Positions 27,918-38,758 of a stretch of DNA of 52,500 nucleotides are shown one piece after another. How positions within the stretch are numbered: the stretch's first letter is position 1; each line of letters starts with the position of its first letter. Source of the DNA: Caryophanales bacterium (lineage in GTDB: Bacteria; Bacillota; Bacilli; Exiguobacteriales; Exiguobacteriaceae); the NCBI GenBank assembly GCA_902362975.1, contig CABIYO010000001.1, positions 1 to 52,500 on the forward strand, in the 5' to 3' direction. Made by a program: the position numbers and the translations under genes. The notes beneath the pieces are model-generated. The model was given only the letters and a program-made list of their open reading frames with translations. It made no database searches and was not told where the DNA came from.

Positions 27918-29996
27918 ATGGCAAGAGAATTCTCCCTAAAGAATACTCGTAACATCGGAATTATGGCTCACATCGATGCCGGTAAAACGACAACAACTGA
28001 ACGTATTCTTTATTACACAGGTCGTATCCATAAAATTGGTGAAACGCACGAAGGTGCTTCACAAATGGACTGGATGGAGCAGGAGCAAGAGCGTGGAATC
28101 ACGATCACTTCGGCTGCGACAACTGCACAGTGGAATGGCCACCGTGTAAACATCATCGATACACCTGGACACGTAGACTTCACTGTAGAAGTTGAACGTT
28201 CACTCCGTGTACTTGATGGTGCGGTCGCTGTACTTGACGCTCAGTCAGGTGTAGAACCACAAACAGAAACTGTATGGCGTCAAGCGACGACATATGGTGT
28301 ACCACGTATCGTATTCGTCAACAAGATGGATAAAATCGGCGCAGACTTCTTGTACTCTGTGAAGACGCTCCACGATCGTCTTCAAGCGAACGCTTACCCG
28401 ATCCAACTCCCAATCGGAGCAGAGGAGGATTTCAAAGGGATCATCGATCTCGTTGAAATGAAGACTTACATGTACCACAACGACCTCGGTACTGACATCG
28501 AAGTAATAGACGGCTTCCCAGCTGACATGGCTGACCAAGCTGAAGAACTTCGCGGTCAATTGATCGAAGGTGTTGCTGACTTCAACGAAGAGTTGATGAT
28601 GAAGTACCTTGAAGGTGAAGAGATTTCAATCGATGAATTGAAAGCTGCAATCCGTCAAGCGACACTTAGCGTTGAATTCTACCCTGTACTCGTTGGTTCT
28701 GCCTTCAAAAACAAAGGTGTTCAGCTCATGCTTGACGCCGTTGTTGATTACCTCCCATCACCAGTTGATGTAGAGTCAATCAAAGGGGTCAACCTCGATA
28801 CAGGAGAAGAAATCACACGTGAGCCTTCTGACGAAGCTCCATTCTCAGCACTTGCGTTCAAAGTTATGACTGACCCTTACGTTGGTAAATTGACGTTCTT
28901 CCGCGTGTACTCTGGTACAGCTGAAGCGGGATCATACGTGAAGAACTCGACTAAAGGGAAGCGTGAACGTCTCGGTCGTATCCTTCAAATGCACGCAAAC
29001 AGCCGTGAAGAAATTCCAATGGTATTCGCTGGTGATATCGCTGCTGCTGTTGGTTTCAAAGACACGACTACTGGAGATACGCTTTGCTCTGAGAAAGATA
29101 ACATCGTTCTCGAGTCAATGACATTCCCAGAACCAGTTATCTCGGTTGCAATCGAGCCTAAATCGAAAGCAGACCAAGATAAAATGGGTCAAGCTCTTGC
29201 GAAACTCGCAGAAGAAGATCCGACATTCCGCACTGAAACAAACCCTGAGACTGGTCAAACGATCATCTCTGGTATGGGTGAGCTTCACCTTGATATCCTC
29301 GTTGACCGTATGCGTCGCGAGTTCAAAGTAGAAGCTAACGTTGGTGCACCGCAAGTTGCTTACCGTGAAACAATCCGTAGCGCTGCGAAGATCGATTCGA
29401 AATTCGTTCGTCAGTCTGGTGGACGCGGTCAGTACGGTCACGTTGTCGTAGAATTCGAGCCGAACGAAGAAGGCGCTGGATTCGAGTTCGAGAACAAGAT
29501 CGTCGGTGGTGTTGTACCACGTGAATACGTCCCTGCTGTTCAAAACGGGATTGAAGAAGCTCTCGAAAACGGTATCCTCGCTGGTTACCCAGTAGTAGAC
29601 GTTAAAGCTCGTCTCGTATTCGGATCGTACCACGATGTCGACTCGAACGAGATGGCGTTTAAAGTTGCTGCTTCGATGGCGGTTAAACAACTTAAGGACA
29701 AAGCGAAAGCTGTCATCCTTGAGCCAATGATGCGTGTTGAAGTTGTTATCCCAGAAGAATACATGGGTGACATCATGGGTGACGTTACGTCACGCCGTGG
29801 ACGCGTAGAAGGTATGGAAGCTCGCGGTAACGCACAAGTCGTTAAAGCGATGATTCCACTTTCAGAAATGTTCGGTTACGCAACATCACTTCGTTCACGT
29901 ACACAAGGACGCGGAACGTACTCGATGCACTTCGATCACTACGAAGAAGTACCGAAATCAATCGCTGAAGAAATCGTCAAAAAAGCGAACGGCTAA
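27918..29996 (+). CDS. fusA: Elongation factor G
   Basis: EF-G is the GTPase that drives ribosomal translocation. The 692 residues show P-loop [15 protein letters not shown] (near 17-31), switch [19 protein letters not shown], the [10 protein letters not shown] guanine motif, and the C-terminal domains ending in [20 protein letters not shown], where domain IV-V contacts the A site. ATG 27918 follows GGAAGGAGAA; an in-frame extension upstream is not used. Third gene of the str operon. Confidence 0.97.
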   Translation: MAREFSLKNTRNIGIMAHIDAGKTTTTERILYYTGRIHKIGETHEGASQMDWMEQEQERGITITSAATTAQWNGHRVNIIDTPGHVDFTVEVERSLRVLDGAVAVLDAQSGVEPQTETVWRQATTYGVPRIVFVNKMDKIGADFLYSVKTLHDRLQANAYPIQLPIGAEEDFKGIIDLVEMKTYMYHNDLGTDIEVIDGFPADMADQAEELRGQLIEGVADFNEELMMKYLEGEEISIDELKAAIRQATLSVEFYPVLVGSAFKNKGVQLMLDAVVDYLPSPVDVESIKGVNLDTGEEITREPSDEAPFSALAFKVMTDPYVGKLTFFRVYSGTAEAGSYVKNSTKGKRERLGRILQMHANSREEIPMVFAGDIAAAVGFKDTTTGDTLCSEKDNIVLESMTFPEPVISVAIEPKSKADQDKMGQALAKLAEEDPTFRTETNPETGQTIISGMGELHLDILVDRMRREFKVEANVGAPQVAYRETIRSAAKIDSKFVRQSGGRGQYGHVVVEFEPNEEGAGFEFENKIVGGVVPREYVPAVQNGIEEALENGILAGYPVVDVKARLVFGSYHDVDSNEMAFKVAASMAVKQLKDKAKAVILEPMMRVEVVIPEEYMGDIMGDVTSRRGRVEGMEARGNAQVVKAMIPLSEMFGYATSLRSRTQGRGTYSMHFDHYEEVPKSIAEEIVKKANG

Positions 29997-30031
29997 TAAC
30001 GGTTGTATCGCTAGATTGATTGTTGTAAGCT

Positions 30032-30109
30032 AAGGAGGACGTATGTTAAAAGTAGCCTACGTCTTCCTAGTTAAATAAAACTAATCGTTTAATAGAGGAG
30101 GAATCTAGA
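30032..30109 (+). promoter_or_regulatory. tuf leader with sequestered decoy ribosome binding site
   Basis: Within the fusA-tuf gap, AAGGAGG (30032-30038) is followed by ATG 30043, opening an 11-codon frame ([11 protein letters not shown], stop at 30078). The SD and the A of this ATG lie in one arm of a hairpin, GGAGGACGTA (30034-30043), paired with TACGTCTTCC (30058-30067) with one G-U. The true tuf ribosome binding site (AGAGGAGGAATC) comes later. A regulatory leader peptide or a ribosome standby or protein-binding hairpin are both possible. Confidence 0.45.
30043..30078 (+). CDS. Possible 11-residue leader peptide upstream of tuf
   Basis: ATG 30043 to TAA 30078 encodes [11 protein letters not shown] after a strong SD (AAGGAGG) spaced four bases away. 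Most of the SD can be paired in a 10-bp hairpin with codons of the same frame, so ribosomes on this frame would open the hairpin. No regulated amino acid stands out. Expression is not shown; it may be a chance frame in a structured leader. Confidence 0.3.
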   Translation: MLKVAYVFLVK

Positions 30110-31297
30110 ATGGGTAAAGAAAAATTCGACCGTTCTAAACCGCACGTTAACGTTGGTACAATCGGCCACGTCGACCACGGTAAAACAACTTTGACTGCAG
30201 CAATCTCTGCTGTACTTTCAAAATCACAAGGTAAAGCAGCTACTAAATTCGACCAAATCGATGGTGCTCCAGAAGAGCGCGAGCGCGGTATCACAATCGC
30301 AACAGCTCACATCGAGTACGAAACTGAAAAGCGTCACTACGCACACGTTGACTGCCCAGGACACGCTGACTATGTTAAAAACATGATCACTGGTGCTGCG
30401 CAAATGGACGGCGCAATCCTCGTTGTATCTGCAACAGATGGCCCAATGCCACAAACACGTGAGCACATCCTTCTTTCACGTCAAGTAGGTGTTCCTTACA
30501 TCGTAGTATTCATGAACAAAGTTGACATGGTAGACGACGAAGAGCTTCTCGAACTCGTTGAAATGGAAATCCGTGAACTTCTTTCTGAATACGACTTCCC
30601 AGGCGACGACATCCCTGTAATCAAAGGTTCTGCACTTGGCGCACTTAACGGTGAACCTCAGTGGGAAGAAAAAGTTATGGAACTCATGAACGCTGTTGAT
30701 GAGTACATCCCAGAACCAGTTCGTGACACTGATAAAGACTTCATGATGCCTGTTGAGGACGTATTCTCAATCACTGGTCGTGGTACTGTAGCGACTGGTC
30801 GTGTTGAGCGTGGTGTTCTCCGCGTCAACGACGAGGTCGAAATCGTTGGTCTTACAGAAGAAACGAAGAAAACTGTATGTACTGGTGTAGAGATGTTCCG
30901 TAAGCTTCTTGACTATGCTGAAGCTGGCGACAACATCGGTGCACTTCTCCGTGGTGTATCACGTGACGACATCGAGCGTGGACAAGTACTTGCTAAGCCA
31001 GGTTCAATCACACCACACTCTAAATTCAAAGCATCAATCTACGTTCTTTCTAAAGAAGAAGGTGGCCGTCACACGCCATTCTTCGAGAACTACCGCCCGC
31101 AGTTTTACTTCCGTACAACTGACGTAACAGGTATCGTTCACCTTCCAGAAGGTACTGAAATGGTAATGCCAGGAGACAACATCGAGTTGACGATCGAATT
31201 GATTTCTACAATCGCGATCGAAGAAGGTACACGTTTCTCTATTCGTGAGGGTGGCCGTACTGTAGGTGCTGGTTCAGTAACAGAAATCATCGAGTAA
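30110..31297 (+). CDS. tuf: Elongation factor Tu
   Basis: EF-Tu delivers aminoacyl-tRNA to the ribosome. The 395 residues show P-loop [11 protein letters not shown] (near 19-29), switch [25 protein letters not shown], the guanine motif NKVDM, and the domain II-III barrels with [13 protein letters not shown]. The last segment includes [22 protein letters not shown] 30110 follows AGAGGAGGAATC. Codon use is strongly biased, as expected for one of the most abundant proteins. A terminator follows, closing the str operon. Confidence 0.98.
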   Translation: MGKEKFDRSKPHVNVGTIGHVDHGKTTLTAAISAVLSKSQGKAATKFDQIDGAPEERERGITIATAHIEYETEKRHYAHVDCPGHADYVKNMITGAAQMDGAILVVSATDGPMPQTREHILLSRQVGVPYIVVFMNKVDMVDDEELLELVEMEIRELLSEYDFPGDDIPVIKGSALGALNGEPQWEEKVMELMNAVDEYIPEPVRDTDKDFMMPVEDVFSITGRGTVATGRVERGVLRVNDEVEIVGLTEETKKTVCTGVEMFRKLLDYAEAGDNIGALLRGVSRDDIERGQVLAKPGSITPHSKFKASIYVLSKEEGGRHTPFFENYRPQFYFRTTDVTGIVHLPEGTEMVMPGDNIELTIELISTIAIEEGTRFSIREGGRTVGAGSVTEIIE

Positions 31298-31322
31298 TCG
31301 ATTGGTTCAACTGAACAACATT

Positions 31323-31353
31323 AAGCAGTCCGCAATATGCGGGCTGCTTTTTT
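31323..31353 (+). terminator. Terminator after tuf
   Basis: AGCAGTCCGC (31324-31333) and GCGGGCTGCT (31339-31348), with one G-U pair and an AATAT-like loop, followed by TTTTT. It ends the str operon. Confidence 0.9.
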
Positions 31354-31370
31354 GTGTTTTCATCACGACA

Positions 31371-31379
31371 TGGTAAGAT
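31371..31379 (+). promoter_or_regulatory. Possible extended -10 before the 31406 gene
   Basis: TGG then TAAGAT (31374-31379) makes an extended -10; the -35 position holds only TTTGTG. It lies 26 bases before the start codon and directly after the tuf terminator, so the gene may have its own weak promoter. Confidence 0.4.
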
Positions 31380-31405
31380 GAGGCATACGAGAAAGGGGTG
31401 ACGTC

Positions 31406-31915
31406 ATGTTGAAACAACTAGAGACCATTTGTCGCTTGAATGGGATTGCGTATCGCATTGGCGGTTCTGAGCTGTTAAAGCATCATGGCATCGTTGAGGT
31501 GACGAATAACATCGATGTTTTTGTGGAACCCGACCAGTTTGAAAAAATGGATCGTGTACTCAGTCGCGCCGGAGAGAAGAAACCATCAGACCCTCACGAG
31601 GCATACATAACGACATACTTTGGAGAGTATGTATTCGAGGGAACAGATGTGGACGTCATGTCTAGTTTCCGAATGAAGTGCACCGACGGAATCTATACGC
31701 ATCCTTTCATTGAACCGGATGGGCAATGGATGCACCTAGAGGAGTGGGTCGTCCTCTACACGGTCATTGGACGAGAGGATAAACTAGCGTCATTGGTCCA
31801 CTATTTCAAGACGCATAATATTAATGAAGGGATTGTTCAAGACTGTTTGAAACGCGCGCCAAAATCGGTCAGAGAAGGGGTGACAGACCGTTTTGGAGAT
31901 GTAATGAAACGCTAG
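31406..31915 (+). CDS. Nucleotidyltransferase-like protein of unknown function
   Basis: The 169-residue protein has the outline of a small nucleotidyltransferase fold: a helix, then IGGSELLKHHGI (18-29, the GGS turn), then TNNIDVFVEP (33-42) where such enzymes have TxDIDL. A third acidic strand DVDVMSSF (81-88) and a late GREDKLASLVHYF helix (122-134) follow. The first Asp of the usual DxD pair is Asn35 here (N-I-D), so catalysis may be weak or lost. It has no signal peptide or membrane span. ATG 31406 follows AAAGGGGTGACG. It stands alone between tuf and the S10 operon and uses less biased codons than its neighbours. I do not recognise a specific family; activity is inferred. Confidence 0.7.
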   Translation: MLKQLETICRLNGIAYRIGGSELLKHHGIVEVTNNIDVFVEPDQFEKMDRVLSRAGEKKPSDPHEAYITTYFGEYVFEGTDVDVMSSFRMKCTDGIYTHPFIEPDGQWMHLEEWVVLYTVIGREDKLASLVHYFKTHNINEGIVQDCLKRAPKSVREGVTDRFGDVMKR

Positions 31916-31973
31916 GTCAAGTTGACATGGGAGTTCGTTTGGAAAATAGTTCAATAAAAGAATGAATTTTTGC

Positions 31974-32002
31974 TTGCAAAAGCTCGCGAATCTTGTTACA
32001 TT
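31974..32002 (+). promoter_or_regulatory. S10 operon promoter P1
   Basis: TTGCAA (31974-31979), a 17-base spacer and TACATT (31997-32002) preceded by TGT. It lies about 290 bases before rpsJ. Confidence 0.7.
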
Positions 32003-32053
32003 AGGGAACGTTGAGCAACTCATCAGACAACCGGCAACTTCAAAAATCTAATC

Positions 32054-32082
32054 TTGCATTCGATGACTAGATTAGATATAAT
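32054..32082 (+). promoter_or_regulatory. S10 operon promoter P2
   Basis: TTGCAT (32054-32059), a 17-base spacer and a perfect TATAAT (32077-32082). A perfect 8-bp inverted repeat, ATCTAATC (32046-32053) and GATTAGAT (32070-32077), frames the -35 and touches the -10. Confidence 0.85.
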
Positions 32083-32088
32083 GACTAA

Positions 32089-32601
<513 letters not shown>

Positions 32602-32662
32602 TTCTTCATATAGTAGATACTAGCCAGAAGAGACAATTAATTATTAACAGGAGGTGTATCTC

Positions 32663-33289
32663 ATGGCTAAAGGAATCTTAGGAACAAAACTTGGTATGAC
32701 TCAAATCTTCAACGAAGCAGGCGAAGTTGTACCGGTAACTGTAGTTGCTGTAGAAGGTAACGTCGTTCTTCAACTTAAAACAGTTGACACAGACGGTTAC
32801 GAAGCAGTTCAACTTGGTTTCGGAGACATCAAAGAATCACGTCAAAACAAACCAGCAAAAGGTCACGCTGCGAAAGCAAACGCGACACCTAAGCGCTTCA
32901 TCAAAGAAATTCGTACTTCAGTAGAAGGATACGAAATCGGTCAAGAGATTAAGGCAGACATTTTCGCTGCAGGTGAATTAGTAGATGTAACAGGTACATC
33001 GAAAGGTAAAGGATTCCAAGGTGCGATCAAGCGTCACGGACAATCACGTGGACCAATGGCTCACGGTTCGCGCTACCACCGTCGTCCTGGTTCGATGGGT
33101 CCTGTCGCTCCTAACCGCGTATTCAAAGGGAAACTTCTTCCGGGTCAAATGGGTGGAGAGCGTAAAACAATTCAAAACCTTGAAGTCGTTAAAGTTGATG
33201 TGGAACGTGGCCTTCTCCTCGTGAAAGGTGCTATCCCAGGCGCTCGTAAATCGAACGTCATCATCAAATCAGCGGTCAAAGGTAACTAA
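32663..33289 (+). CDS. rplC: 50S ribosomal protein L3
   Basis: L3 initiates 50S assembly and reaches toward the peptidyl transferase centre. The 208 residues begin [19 protein letters not shown] and include the extension [21 protein letters not shown] (in two stretches) and [14 protein letters not shown] 32663 follows GGAGGTGTATC; an in-frame TTG nine bases upstream is unlikely. Confidence 0.97.
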   Translation: MAKGILGTKLGMTQIFNEAGEVVPVTVVAVEGNVVLQLKTVDTDGYEAVQLGFGDIKESRQNKPAKGHAAKANATPKRFIKEIRTSVEGYEIGQEIKADIFAAGELVDVTGTSKGKGFQGAIKRHGQSRGPMAHGSRYHRRPGSMGPVAPNRVFKGKLLPGQMGGERKTIQNLEVVKVDVERGLLLVKGAIPGARKSNVIIKSAVKGN

Positions 33290-33317
33290 TTAACTGCACG
33301 GAAAGGAGGAATTACGA

Positions 33318-33941
33318 ATGCCTAAAGTAGCTTTGCTTAACCAAACAGGTTCACAAGTTGGCGAAATCGAATTGGCAGAAGCCATCTTTGGAATCGAGCC
33401 AAACGAATCAGTACTTTACGACGCAATCGTCATGCAACAAGCATCACGCCGTCAAGGTACTCACGATACGAAAGGTCGCTCGGAAGTACGCGGTGGCGGC
33501 CGTAAACCATGGAAACAAAAGGGAACTGGTCGTGCGCGCCAAGGTTCTATCCGCTCACCACAATGGGTTGGTGGTGGTACAGTCTTCGGTCCAACACCAC
33601 GTTCATACTCTTACAAACTTCCTAAGAAGGTTCGTCGTTTAGCACTTCTCTCGGCTCTTTCGTCGAAAGTACAAAACAACGAATTCATCGTCCTCGAAGG
33701 CCTTGCTTTCGATGCACCAAAAACAAAAGATATGGCTGCTGTACTCAACAGCTTGTCAGTAGAACGTAAGGCTCTTGTAGTCACAGCGGACTACAATGAG
33801 ACTATCGCTCTCGCAGCTCGTAACATCCCAGGAGTGACTGTGATCGACGCAGCAGGCGTAAACGTTCTTGACCTCGTTGCTAACGACAAAGTCATCTTCA
33901 CTAAAGATGCGGTTGCGAAGGTAGAGGAGGTGCTTGCATAA
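33318..33941 (+). CDS. rplD: 50S ribosomal protein L4
   Basis: L4 lines the exit tunnel through its extended loop ([36 protein letters not shown], about 38-73, in basic stretches). In E. coli it also represses its own operon. The 207 residues are full length. ATG 33318 follows AAAGGAGGAATT. Its stop codon overlaps the rplW start by one base, suggesting coupling. Confidence 0.97.
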   Translation: MPKVALLNQTGSQVGEIELAEAIFGIEPNESVLYDAIVMQQASRRQGTHDTKGRSEVRGGGRKPWKQKGTGRARQGSIRSPQWVGGGTVFGPTPRSYSYKLPKKVRRLALLSALSSKVQNNEFIVLEGLAFDAPKTKDMAAVLNSLSVERKALVVTADYNETIALAARNIPGVTVIDAAGVNVLDLVANDKVIFTKDAVAKVEEVLA

Positions 33942-34222
33942 TGGCTCAAGCATACGATATCATCAAACGTCCGATCATCACTGAGCGTTCAGTTAGCCTC
34001 ATGGAAGCTAACAAATACGTTTTCGAAATCGACGTAAAAGCGACTAAATCGCAAGTGAAACACGCTATCGAAACAATCTTCAACGTGAAAGTTGCTTCGG
34101 TAAACACAATGAACTACAAACCGAAAGCGAAACGTGTCGGTCGTCACTCTGGTTACACAGCTCGTCGTAAAAAAGCGATCGTAACCCTTGCTGAAGGCAA
34201 CACAATCGACTTCCTCGGTTAA
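33941..34222 (+). CDS. rplW: 50S ribosomal protein L23
   Basis: L23 at the tunnel exit is the docking site for trigger factor and SRP. The 93 residues contain [21 protein letters not shown] and the [22 protein letters not shown] loop. The start overlaps the rplD stop (TAATG); AGAGGAGG inside rplD is the ribosome binding site. Confidence 0.96.
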   Translation: MAQAYDIIKRPIITERSVSLMEANKYVFEIDVKATKSQVKHAIETIFNVKVASVNTMNYKPKAKRVGRHSGYTARRKKAIVTLAEGNTIDFLG

Positions 34223-34256
34223 TTAACTACCTTAGAAGAAAAGGAGGGAATCCTCG

Positions 34257-35087
34257 ATGGCAATCAAAAAGTTTAAGCCGACCACTAACGGTCGTCGTAA
34301 CATGACATCTCTCGACTTTGCAGAGATCACAACGAATCGCCCTGAAAAATCGTTAACTGAAAAGCTTTCGAAAAAAGGCGGACGTAACAACCAAGGTCGC
34401 TTGACTGTTCGTCACCAAGGTGGCGGTCACAAGCGTAAATACCGTATCATCGATTTCAAACGTAACAAAGATGGCGTTGCAGGACGTGTAGCAACGATCG
34501 AATACGATCCAAACCGTTCAGCAAACATCGCACTCATCAACTATGTAGATGGTGAGAAACGTTACATCCTCGCTCCTAAGGGCATCAAAGTAGGCATGGA
34601 AATCATGTCTGGTCCTGAAGCGGATATCAAAGTGGGGAACGCTCTTCCACTCGCAAACATCCCTGTCGGTACAACAATCCACAACATCGAGCTTAAGCCT
34701 GGTAAAGGCGGTCAGCTAGTTCGTGCGGCTGGTGCATCGGCACAAATCCAAGGACGTGACGGCAAGTACGTCATCGTTCGTCTTCAATCAGGTGAATCAC
34801 GCTTGTTCCTCGGCACTTGCCGCGCGACAATCGGTTCAGTTGGTAACGAAGAACACGAACTCGTAAACATCGGTAAAGCAGGACGTTCACGTTGGTTAGG
34901 CAAACGCCCAACAGTACGTGGTTCTGTAATGAACCCGGTTGATCACCCACACGGTGGTGGTGAAGGTCGTGCGCCAATCGGTCGTTCGGGCCCACTTACT
35001 CCTTGGGGTAAACCAGCTCTTGGTCTTAAGACTCGTAAGAAAAACAAATCGAGCGACATGTACATCCTTCGTCGCCGTAAGAAATAA
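34257..35087 (+). CDS. rplB: 50S ribosomal protein L2
   Basis: L2 is needed for subunit association and peptidyl transfer. The 276 residues contain the [15 protein letters not shown] region and [17 protein letters not shown]. The conserved [18 protein letters not shown] segment, whose histidine lies near the catalytic centre, is followed by a basic C-terminal tail. ATG 34257 follows AAGGAGGGAATCC. Confidence 0.97.
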   Translation: MAIKKFKPTTNGRRNMTSLDFAEITTNRPEKSLTEKLSKKGGRNNQGRLTVRHQGGGHKRKYRIIDFKRNKDGVAGRVATIEYDPNRSANIALINYVDGEKRYILAPKGIKVGMEIMSGPEADIKVGNALPLANIPVGTTIHNIELKPGKGGQLVRAAGASAQIQGRDGKYVIVRLQSGESRLFLGTCRATIGSVGNEEHELVNIGKAGRSRWLGKRPTVRGSVMNPVDHPHGGGEGRAPIGRSGPLTPWGKPALGLKTRKKNKSSDMYILRRRKK

Positions 35088-35153
35088 TTACTACATGATT
35101 CTCGGGCGGTTCGAAAGGGCCGTTCCCGAATCATTCCAAAGGGAGGTTCTAAC

Positions 35154-35429
35154 ATGGGTCGCAGTTTGAAAAAAGGTCCATTCGCAGATCACCACTTACT
35201 CGCTAAAGTTGACAAACTCAACGAATCTGGTGAGAAGCAAGTCATCAAAACTTGGTCACGTCGCTCGACGATCTTCCCAGAATTCATGGGTCACACGTTC
35301 GGTGTGCACGATGGTCGTAAACACGTACCAGTATTCGTGACAGAAGACATGGTTGGTCACAAACTTGGTGAATTCGCTCCAACACGCACGTACAAAGGTC
35401 ACGGATCAGACAAGAAAACGAAACGGTAA
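35154..35429 (+). CDS. rpsS: 30S ribosomal protein S19
   Basis: S19 binds the 30S head with S13 near the A-site tRNA. The 91 residues show [36 protein letters not shown] and [25 protein letters not shown] 35154 follows AAAGGGAGGTTC, after a 66-base gap that contains a weak GGGCGG/CCGTTCCC pairing but no promoter. Confidence 0.97.
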   Translation: MGRSLKKGPFADHHLLAKVDKLNESGEKQVIKTWSRRSTIFPEFMGHTFGVHDGRKHVPVFVTEDMVGHKLGEFAPTRTYKGHGSDKKTKR

Positions 35430-35449
35430 TTTGAGGGGAGGTCAAATCC

Positions 35450-35782
35450 ATGCAAGCTAAAGCATCAGCTAATATGGTCCGTCTTGCTCCTCGCAAAGCA
35501 CGTCTCGTTGTAGACTTAATTCGCGGGAAACAAGTCGGCGAAGCGCTCTCTGTCCTTGCTCACACGAACAAGGCAGCATCGCCAGTCGTTGAAAAAGTAT
35601 TAAAATCAGCGATTGCTAACGCAGAGCACAACTACGATATGAACATTGAGAACCTCGTTGTAACAGAAGCTTACGTAAACGAAGGTCCAACACTCAAACG
35701 CTTCCGCCCACGTGCGATGGGTCGCGCAAGCCGTATTAACAAACGCACAAGCCACATCCACATCGTGGTAACTGAGAAATAA
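35450..35782 (+). CDS. rplV: 50S ribosomal protein L22
   Basis: L22 spans the 50S subunit and its beta-hairpin narrows the exit tunnel with L4. The 110 residues contain [35 protein letters not shown], and the hairpin [19 protein letters not shown] with no insertion of the macrolide-resistance type visible. ATG 35450 follows GAGGGGAGG. Confidence 0.97.
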   Translation: MQAKASANMVRLAPRKARLVVDLIRGKQVGEALSVLAHTNKAASPVVEKVLKSAIANAEHNYDMNIENLVVTEAYVNEGPTLKRFRPRAMGRASRINKRTSHIHIVVTEK

Positions 35783-35795
35783 GGAGGGATATGTA

Positions 35796-36455
35796 GTGGG
35801 TCAAAAGGTAAATCCGCACGGTCTTCGCGTTGGTATTATCAAAGACTGGGATTCGCGTTGGTACGCTGAGAAAGACTACGCTGATCTCCTTCATGAAGAC
35901 TTCGTTATTCGTGAATACATCGAAAACAAAATGAAGGATGCTAGTGTTTCTAAAGTTGAAATCGAACGCGCTGCAAACCGCGTGAACATTTCGCTTCACA
36001 CTGCGAAGCCAGGTATGGTAATCGGTAAAGGTGGTTCTGAAATCGAATCACTCCGTAAACACATTACAAAAATCGCTGACGGAAAACGCGTTCACATCAA
36101 CGTTGTTGAAGTGAAAAATGCTGACGCTGTTGCGAAACTTGTAGCAGAAAACATTGCTCGTCAATTGGAAGGTCGCGTATCATTCCGTCGTGCAATGAAG
36201 CAAGCTATTCAACGTTCGATGCGTACTGGCATCAAAGGGATCAAAACAGAAGTTTCTGGTCGTCTTGGTGGCGCTGATATCGCTCGTTCAGAGAAGTACT
36301 CGGAAGGAACAGTTCCACTTCACACACTCCGTGCCGATATCGACTACGGAACAGCTGAAGCTGACACAACTTACGGTAAAATCGGCGTAAAAGTTTGGTT
36401 ATACCACGGTGAAGTTCTTCCAACAAAAAACAACACAGCGAAAAACGCTGAATAA
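35796..36455 (+). CDS. rpsC: 30S ribosomal protein S3
   Basis: S3 lies at the mRNA entry channel with helicase function. The 219 residues start [17 protein letters not shown], contain the KH domain with [13 protein letters not shown] (about 69-81) and the mRNA-side segment [18 protein letters not shown]. The C-terminus has the [18 protein letters not shown] motif. It starts with GTG 35796, after AAGGAGGG. Confidence 0.97.
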   Translation: MGQKVNPHGLRVGIIKDWDSRWYAEKDYADLLHEDFVIREYIENKMKDASVSKVEIERAANRVNISLHTAKPGMVIGKGGSEIESLRKHITKIADGKRVHINVVEVKNADAVAKLVAENIARQLEGRVSFRRAMKQAIQRSMRTGIKGIKTEVSGRLGGADIARSEKYSEGTVPLHTLRADIDYGTAEADTTYGKIGVKVWLYHGEVLPTKNNTAKNAE

Positions 36456-36487
36456 TAAACACTCTTTCAGGAAGGAGGCAACACACT

Positions 36488-36925
36488 ATGTTGTTACCTA
36501 AACGCGTGAAATATCGTCGTGTACACCGTGGTAAAATGCGCGGGAACGCTAAACGCGGCACAACTGTACACTTCGGTGAGTTCGGTCTCCAAGCTCTCGA
36601 AGCGAGCTGGATTACAAACCGTCAAATCGAATCAGCACGTATTGCAATGACACGTTATATGAAACGTGGTGGTAAAGTGTGGATCAAGATCTTCCCACAC
36701 AAGCCGTACACTAAAAAGCCTCTCGAAGTCCGAATGGGTTCGGGTAAAGGTGCTCCAGAAGGCTGGGTAGCTGTAGTTAAGCCTGGCAAAGTAATGTTCG
36801 AAATCGCGGGTGTATCTGAGGAAGTGGCACGTGAGGCACTTCGTCTTGCAGCGCACAAACTTCCAGTAAAATGTAAGTTCGTGAAACGTGAAGAAAATGG
36901 TGGTGATACGAATGAAAGCAACTGA
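36488..36925 (+). CDS. rplP: 50S ribosomal protein L16
   Basis: L16 helps position A-site tRNA. The 145 residues begin [18 protein letters not shown] and contain [17 protein letters not shown] and the conserved [20 protein letters not shown] loop. ATG 36488 follows AGGAAGGAGGC. Its last 14 bases overlap the rpmC start. Confidence 0.97.
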   Translation: MLLPKRVKYRRVHRGKMRGNAKRGTTVHFGEFGLQALEASWITNRQIESARIAMTRYMKRGGKVWIKIFPHKPYTKKPLEVRMGSGKGAPEGWVAVVKPGKVMFEIAGVSEEVAREALRLAAHKLPVKCKFVKREENGGDTNESN

Positions 36926-37115
36926 TCTCCGTCAATCAACAACTGAAGAGCTCAACGGTAAAGTGGGCGAGTGGAAAGAAGAACTCTTTAACCTTCGCTT
37001 CCAACTTGCTACAGGTCAGCTTGAGAATCCTGCTCGTATCCGTGAAGTACGCAAGTCGATTGCGCGTGCTAAAACGATTCTTCGTGAACGCGAACTCGGC
37101 ATCAACAACGGCTAA
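36912..37115 (+). CDS. rpmC: 50S ribosomal protein L29
   Basis: L29 is a small two-helix protein at the tunnel exit. The 67 residues show [17 protein letters not shown] and [24 protein letters not shown] 36912 lies inside rplP, after GGTGGTG; family proteins start MKA, so the longer in-frame start at 36888 is not used. Confidence 0.95.
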   Translation: MKATDLRQSTTEELNGKVGEWKEELFNLRFQLATGQLENPARIREVRKSIARAKTILRERELGINNG

Positions 37116-37147
37116 TTACATCGGATTCTTGAGAGGAGGTAACACTC

Positions 37148-37408
37148 ATGGAACGCAACAACCGTAAAGTGTTCACTGGTCGCGTCGTGTCTGACAAAAT
37201 GGACAAAACGATCGTCGTCGCAGTAGAAACAAAGGTTCGTCATAAACTTTATGGCAAACGTGTAAACTACACGAAGAAATACAAAGCACACGATGAGAAC
37301 AACGTCGCTAAAGTGGGCGATATCGTTCGCATCGCGGAAACACGTCCTCTTTCTAAAGACAAACGTTTCCGTCTTGTAACAGTAGTAGAAGAATCAGTAA
37401 TCATCTAA
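37148..37408 (+). CDS. rpsQ: 30S ribosomal protein S17
   Basis: S17 is an OB-fold primary 16S rRNA-binding protein. The 86 residues contain [40 protein letters not shown] and [23 protein letters not shown] 37148 follows GAGAGGAGGTAAC. Confidence 0.96.
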   Translation: MERNNRKVFTGRVVSDKMDKTIVVAVETKVRHKLYGKRVNYTKKYKAHDENNVAKVGDIVRIAETRPLSKDKRFRLVTVVEESVII

Positions 37409-37452
37409 TAACAGTTCGGATTTATTAAACATCCGGAGGGAGGTACACTCGC

Positions 37453-37821
37453 ATGATTCAACAAGAATCTCGCTTGAAAGTAGCAGACAACTCTGGCGCG
37501 CGTGAACTGTTGACAATTAAAGTTCTCGGTGGTTCTGGTCGTAAGACTGCAAACATCGGTGACATCATCGTCGCAACGGTAAAACAAGCAACACCAGGTG
37601 GCGTTGTTAAAAAAGGTGACGTTGTCAGAGCAGTTGTCGTTCGTACAAAACGCGGCGCTCGTCGTAAAGATGGTTCGTACATCCGTTTCGATGAGAACGC
37701 AGCAGTCATTATCAAAGATGACAAGAGCCCACGCGGCACACGGATCTTCGGGCCAGTTGCACGTGAACTTCGTGAAAAAGAATTCATGAAGATCGTTTCG
37801 TTGGCACCGGAAGTACTTTAA
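37453..37821 (+). CDS. rplN: 50S ribosomal protein L14
   Basis: L14 contributes to intersubunit bridges. The 122 residues start [18 protein letters not shown] and contain [23 protein letters not shown] and the [15 protein letters not shown] motif. It is full length. ATG 37453 follows GGAGGGAGGTAC. Confidence 0.97.
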   Translation: MIQQESRLKVADNSGARELLTIKVLGGSGRKTANIGDIIVATVKQATPGGVVKKGDVVRAVVVRTKRGARRKDGSYIRFDENAAVIIKDDKSPRGTRIFGPVARELREKEFMKIVSLAPEVL

Positions 37822-37857
37822 TTTCCAATTTCAATCCTATAAGGAGGTGCGCAAACG

Positions 37858-38166
37858 ATGCATGTTAAAAAAGGCGATACAGTCCAGGTAATGTCTGGTA
37901 AAGATAAAGGCAAGCAAGGGGTTATCCTCAAAGCTATGCCAAGCAAAAACCGCGTAGTGGTTGAAGGTGTTAACGTAATGAAAAAACACGCAAAACCTTC
38001 ACAAGCGAATCCACAAGGCGGAATCCTTGAGATCGAAGCACCAATTCACGTCTCGAACGTAATGCCACTCGACCCTAAAACGGGTAAACCAACTCGCGTT
38101 GGTTTCAAAGTAGTCGATGGTAAAAAAGTTCGTGTCGCGAAATCGGGCGAATCACTCGATAAATAA
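37858..38166 (+). CDS. rplX: 50S ribosomal protein L24
   Basis: L24 is an early 50S assembly initiator. The 102 residues have an N-terminal KOW motif ([21 protein letters not shown], about 4-24), [20 protein letters not shown] and the [20 protein letters not shown] end. ATG 37858 follows AAGGAGGTGC; the nearby ATG 37862 is out of frame. Confidence 0.96.
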   Translation: MHVKKGDTVQVMSGKDKGKQGVILKAMPSKNRVVVEGVNVMKKHAKPSQANPQGGILEIEAPIHVSNVMPLDPKTGKPTRVGFKVVDGKKVRVAKSGESLDK

Positions 38167-38198
38167 GAAGAACGTGACGAAAGGAGGTCCATTCGACT

Positions 38199-38738
38199 AT
38201 GAACCGTTTGCAAGAGAAGTATAAAAGCGACATCGTGAAAGCGATGATGGATAAATTCAACTATGACTCGGTCATGCAAGTACCGAAAATCGAAAAGATT
38301 GTCATCAACATGGGTGTAGGTGACGCTGTATCGAACTCGAAAGCACTTGACATGGCAGTTGAAGAATTAACAATTCTTTCAGGTCAAAAACCACTCGTAA
38401 CGAAAGCGAAGAAATCAATCGCTGGTTTCAAACTTCGTGAAGGTATGCCAATCGGTGCGAAGGTTACACTTCGTGGCGAGCGCATGTACGATTTCCTCGA
38501 CAAATTGGTAACTGTTTCACTTCCACGTGTACGTGACTTCCGCGGTGTATCGAAGAAAGCATTCGACGGACGCGGTAACTACACGCTTGGCGTGAAAGAG
38601 CAACTTATTTTCCCTGAGATCGATTACGATAAAGTATCTAAAGTACGCGGTATGGACATCGTTGTTGTTACAACAGCAAACACAGACGAAGAAGCACGTG
38701 AATTGCTCACACTTCTCGGTATGCCATTCCAAAAATAA
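38199..38738 (+). CDS. rplE: 50S ribosomal protein L5
   Basis: L5 binds 5S rRNA in the central protuberance. The 179 residues include [38 protein letters not shown] and [21 protein letters not shown]. It is full length. ATG 38199 follows AAAGGAGG. Confidence 0.97.
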   Translation: MNRLQEKYKSDIVKAMMDKFNYDSVMQVPKIEKIVINMGVGDAVSNSKALDMAVEELTILSGQKPLVTKAKKSIAGFKLREGMPIGAKVTLRGERMYDFLDKLVTVSLPRVRDFRGVSKKAFDGRGNYTLGVKEQLIFPEIDYDKVSKVRGMDIVVVTTANTDEEARELLTLLGMPFQK

Positions 38739-38758
38739 TCTAGAGGGAGGTCGACAAC

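Noticed and set aside
29115..29690. 191-codon open frame on the - strand
   Set aside because: It is entirely antisense to fusA, an obvious gene with strong codon bias; long antisense frames are expected in such GC-skewed codon patterns, and the translation looks random.
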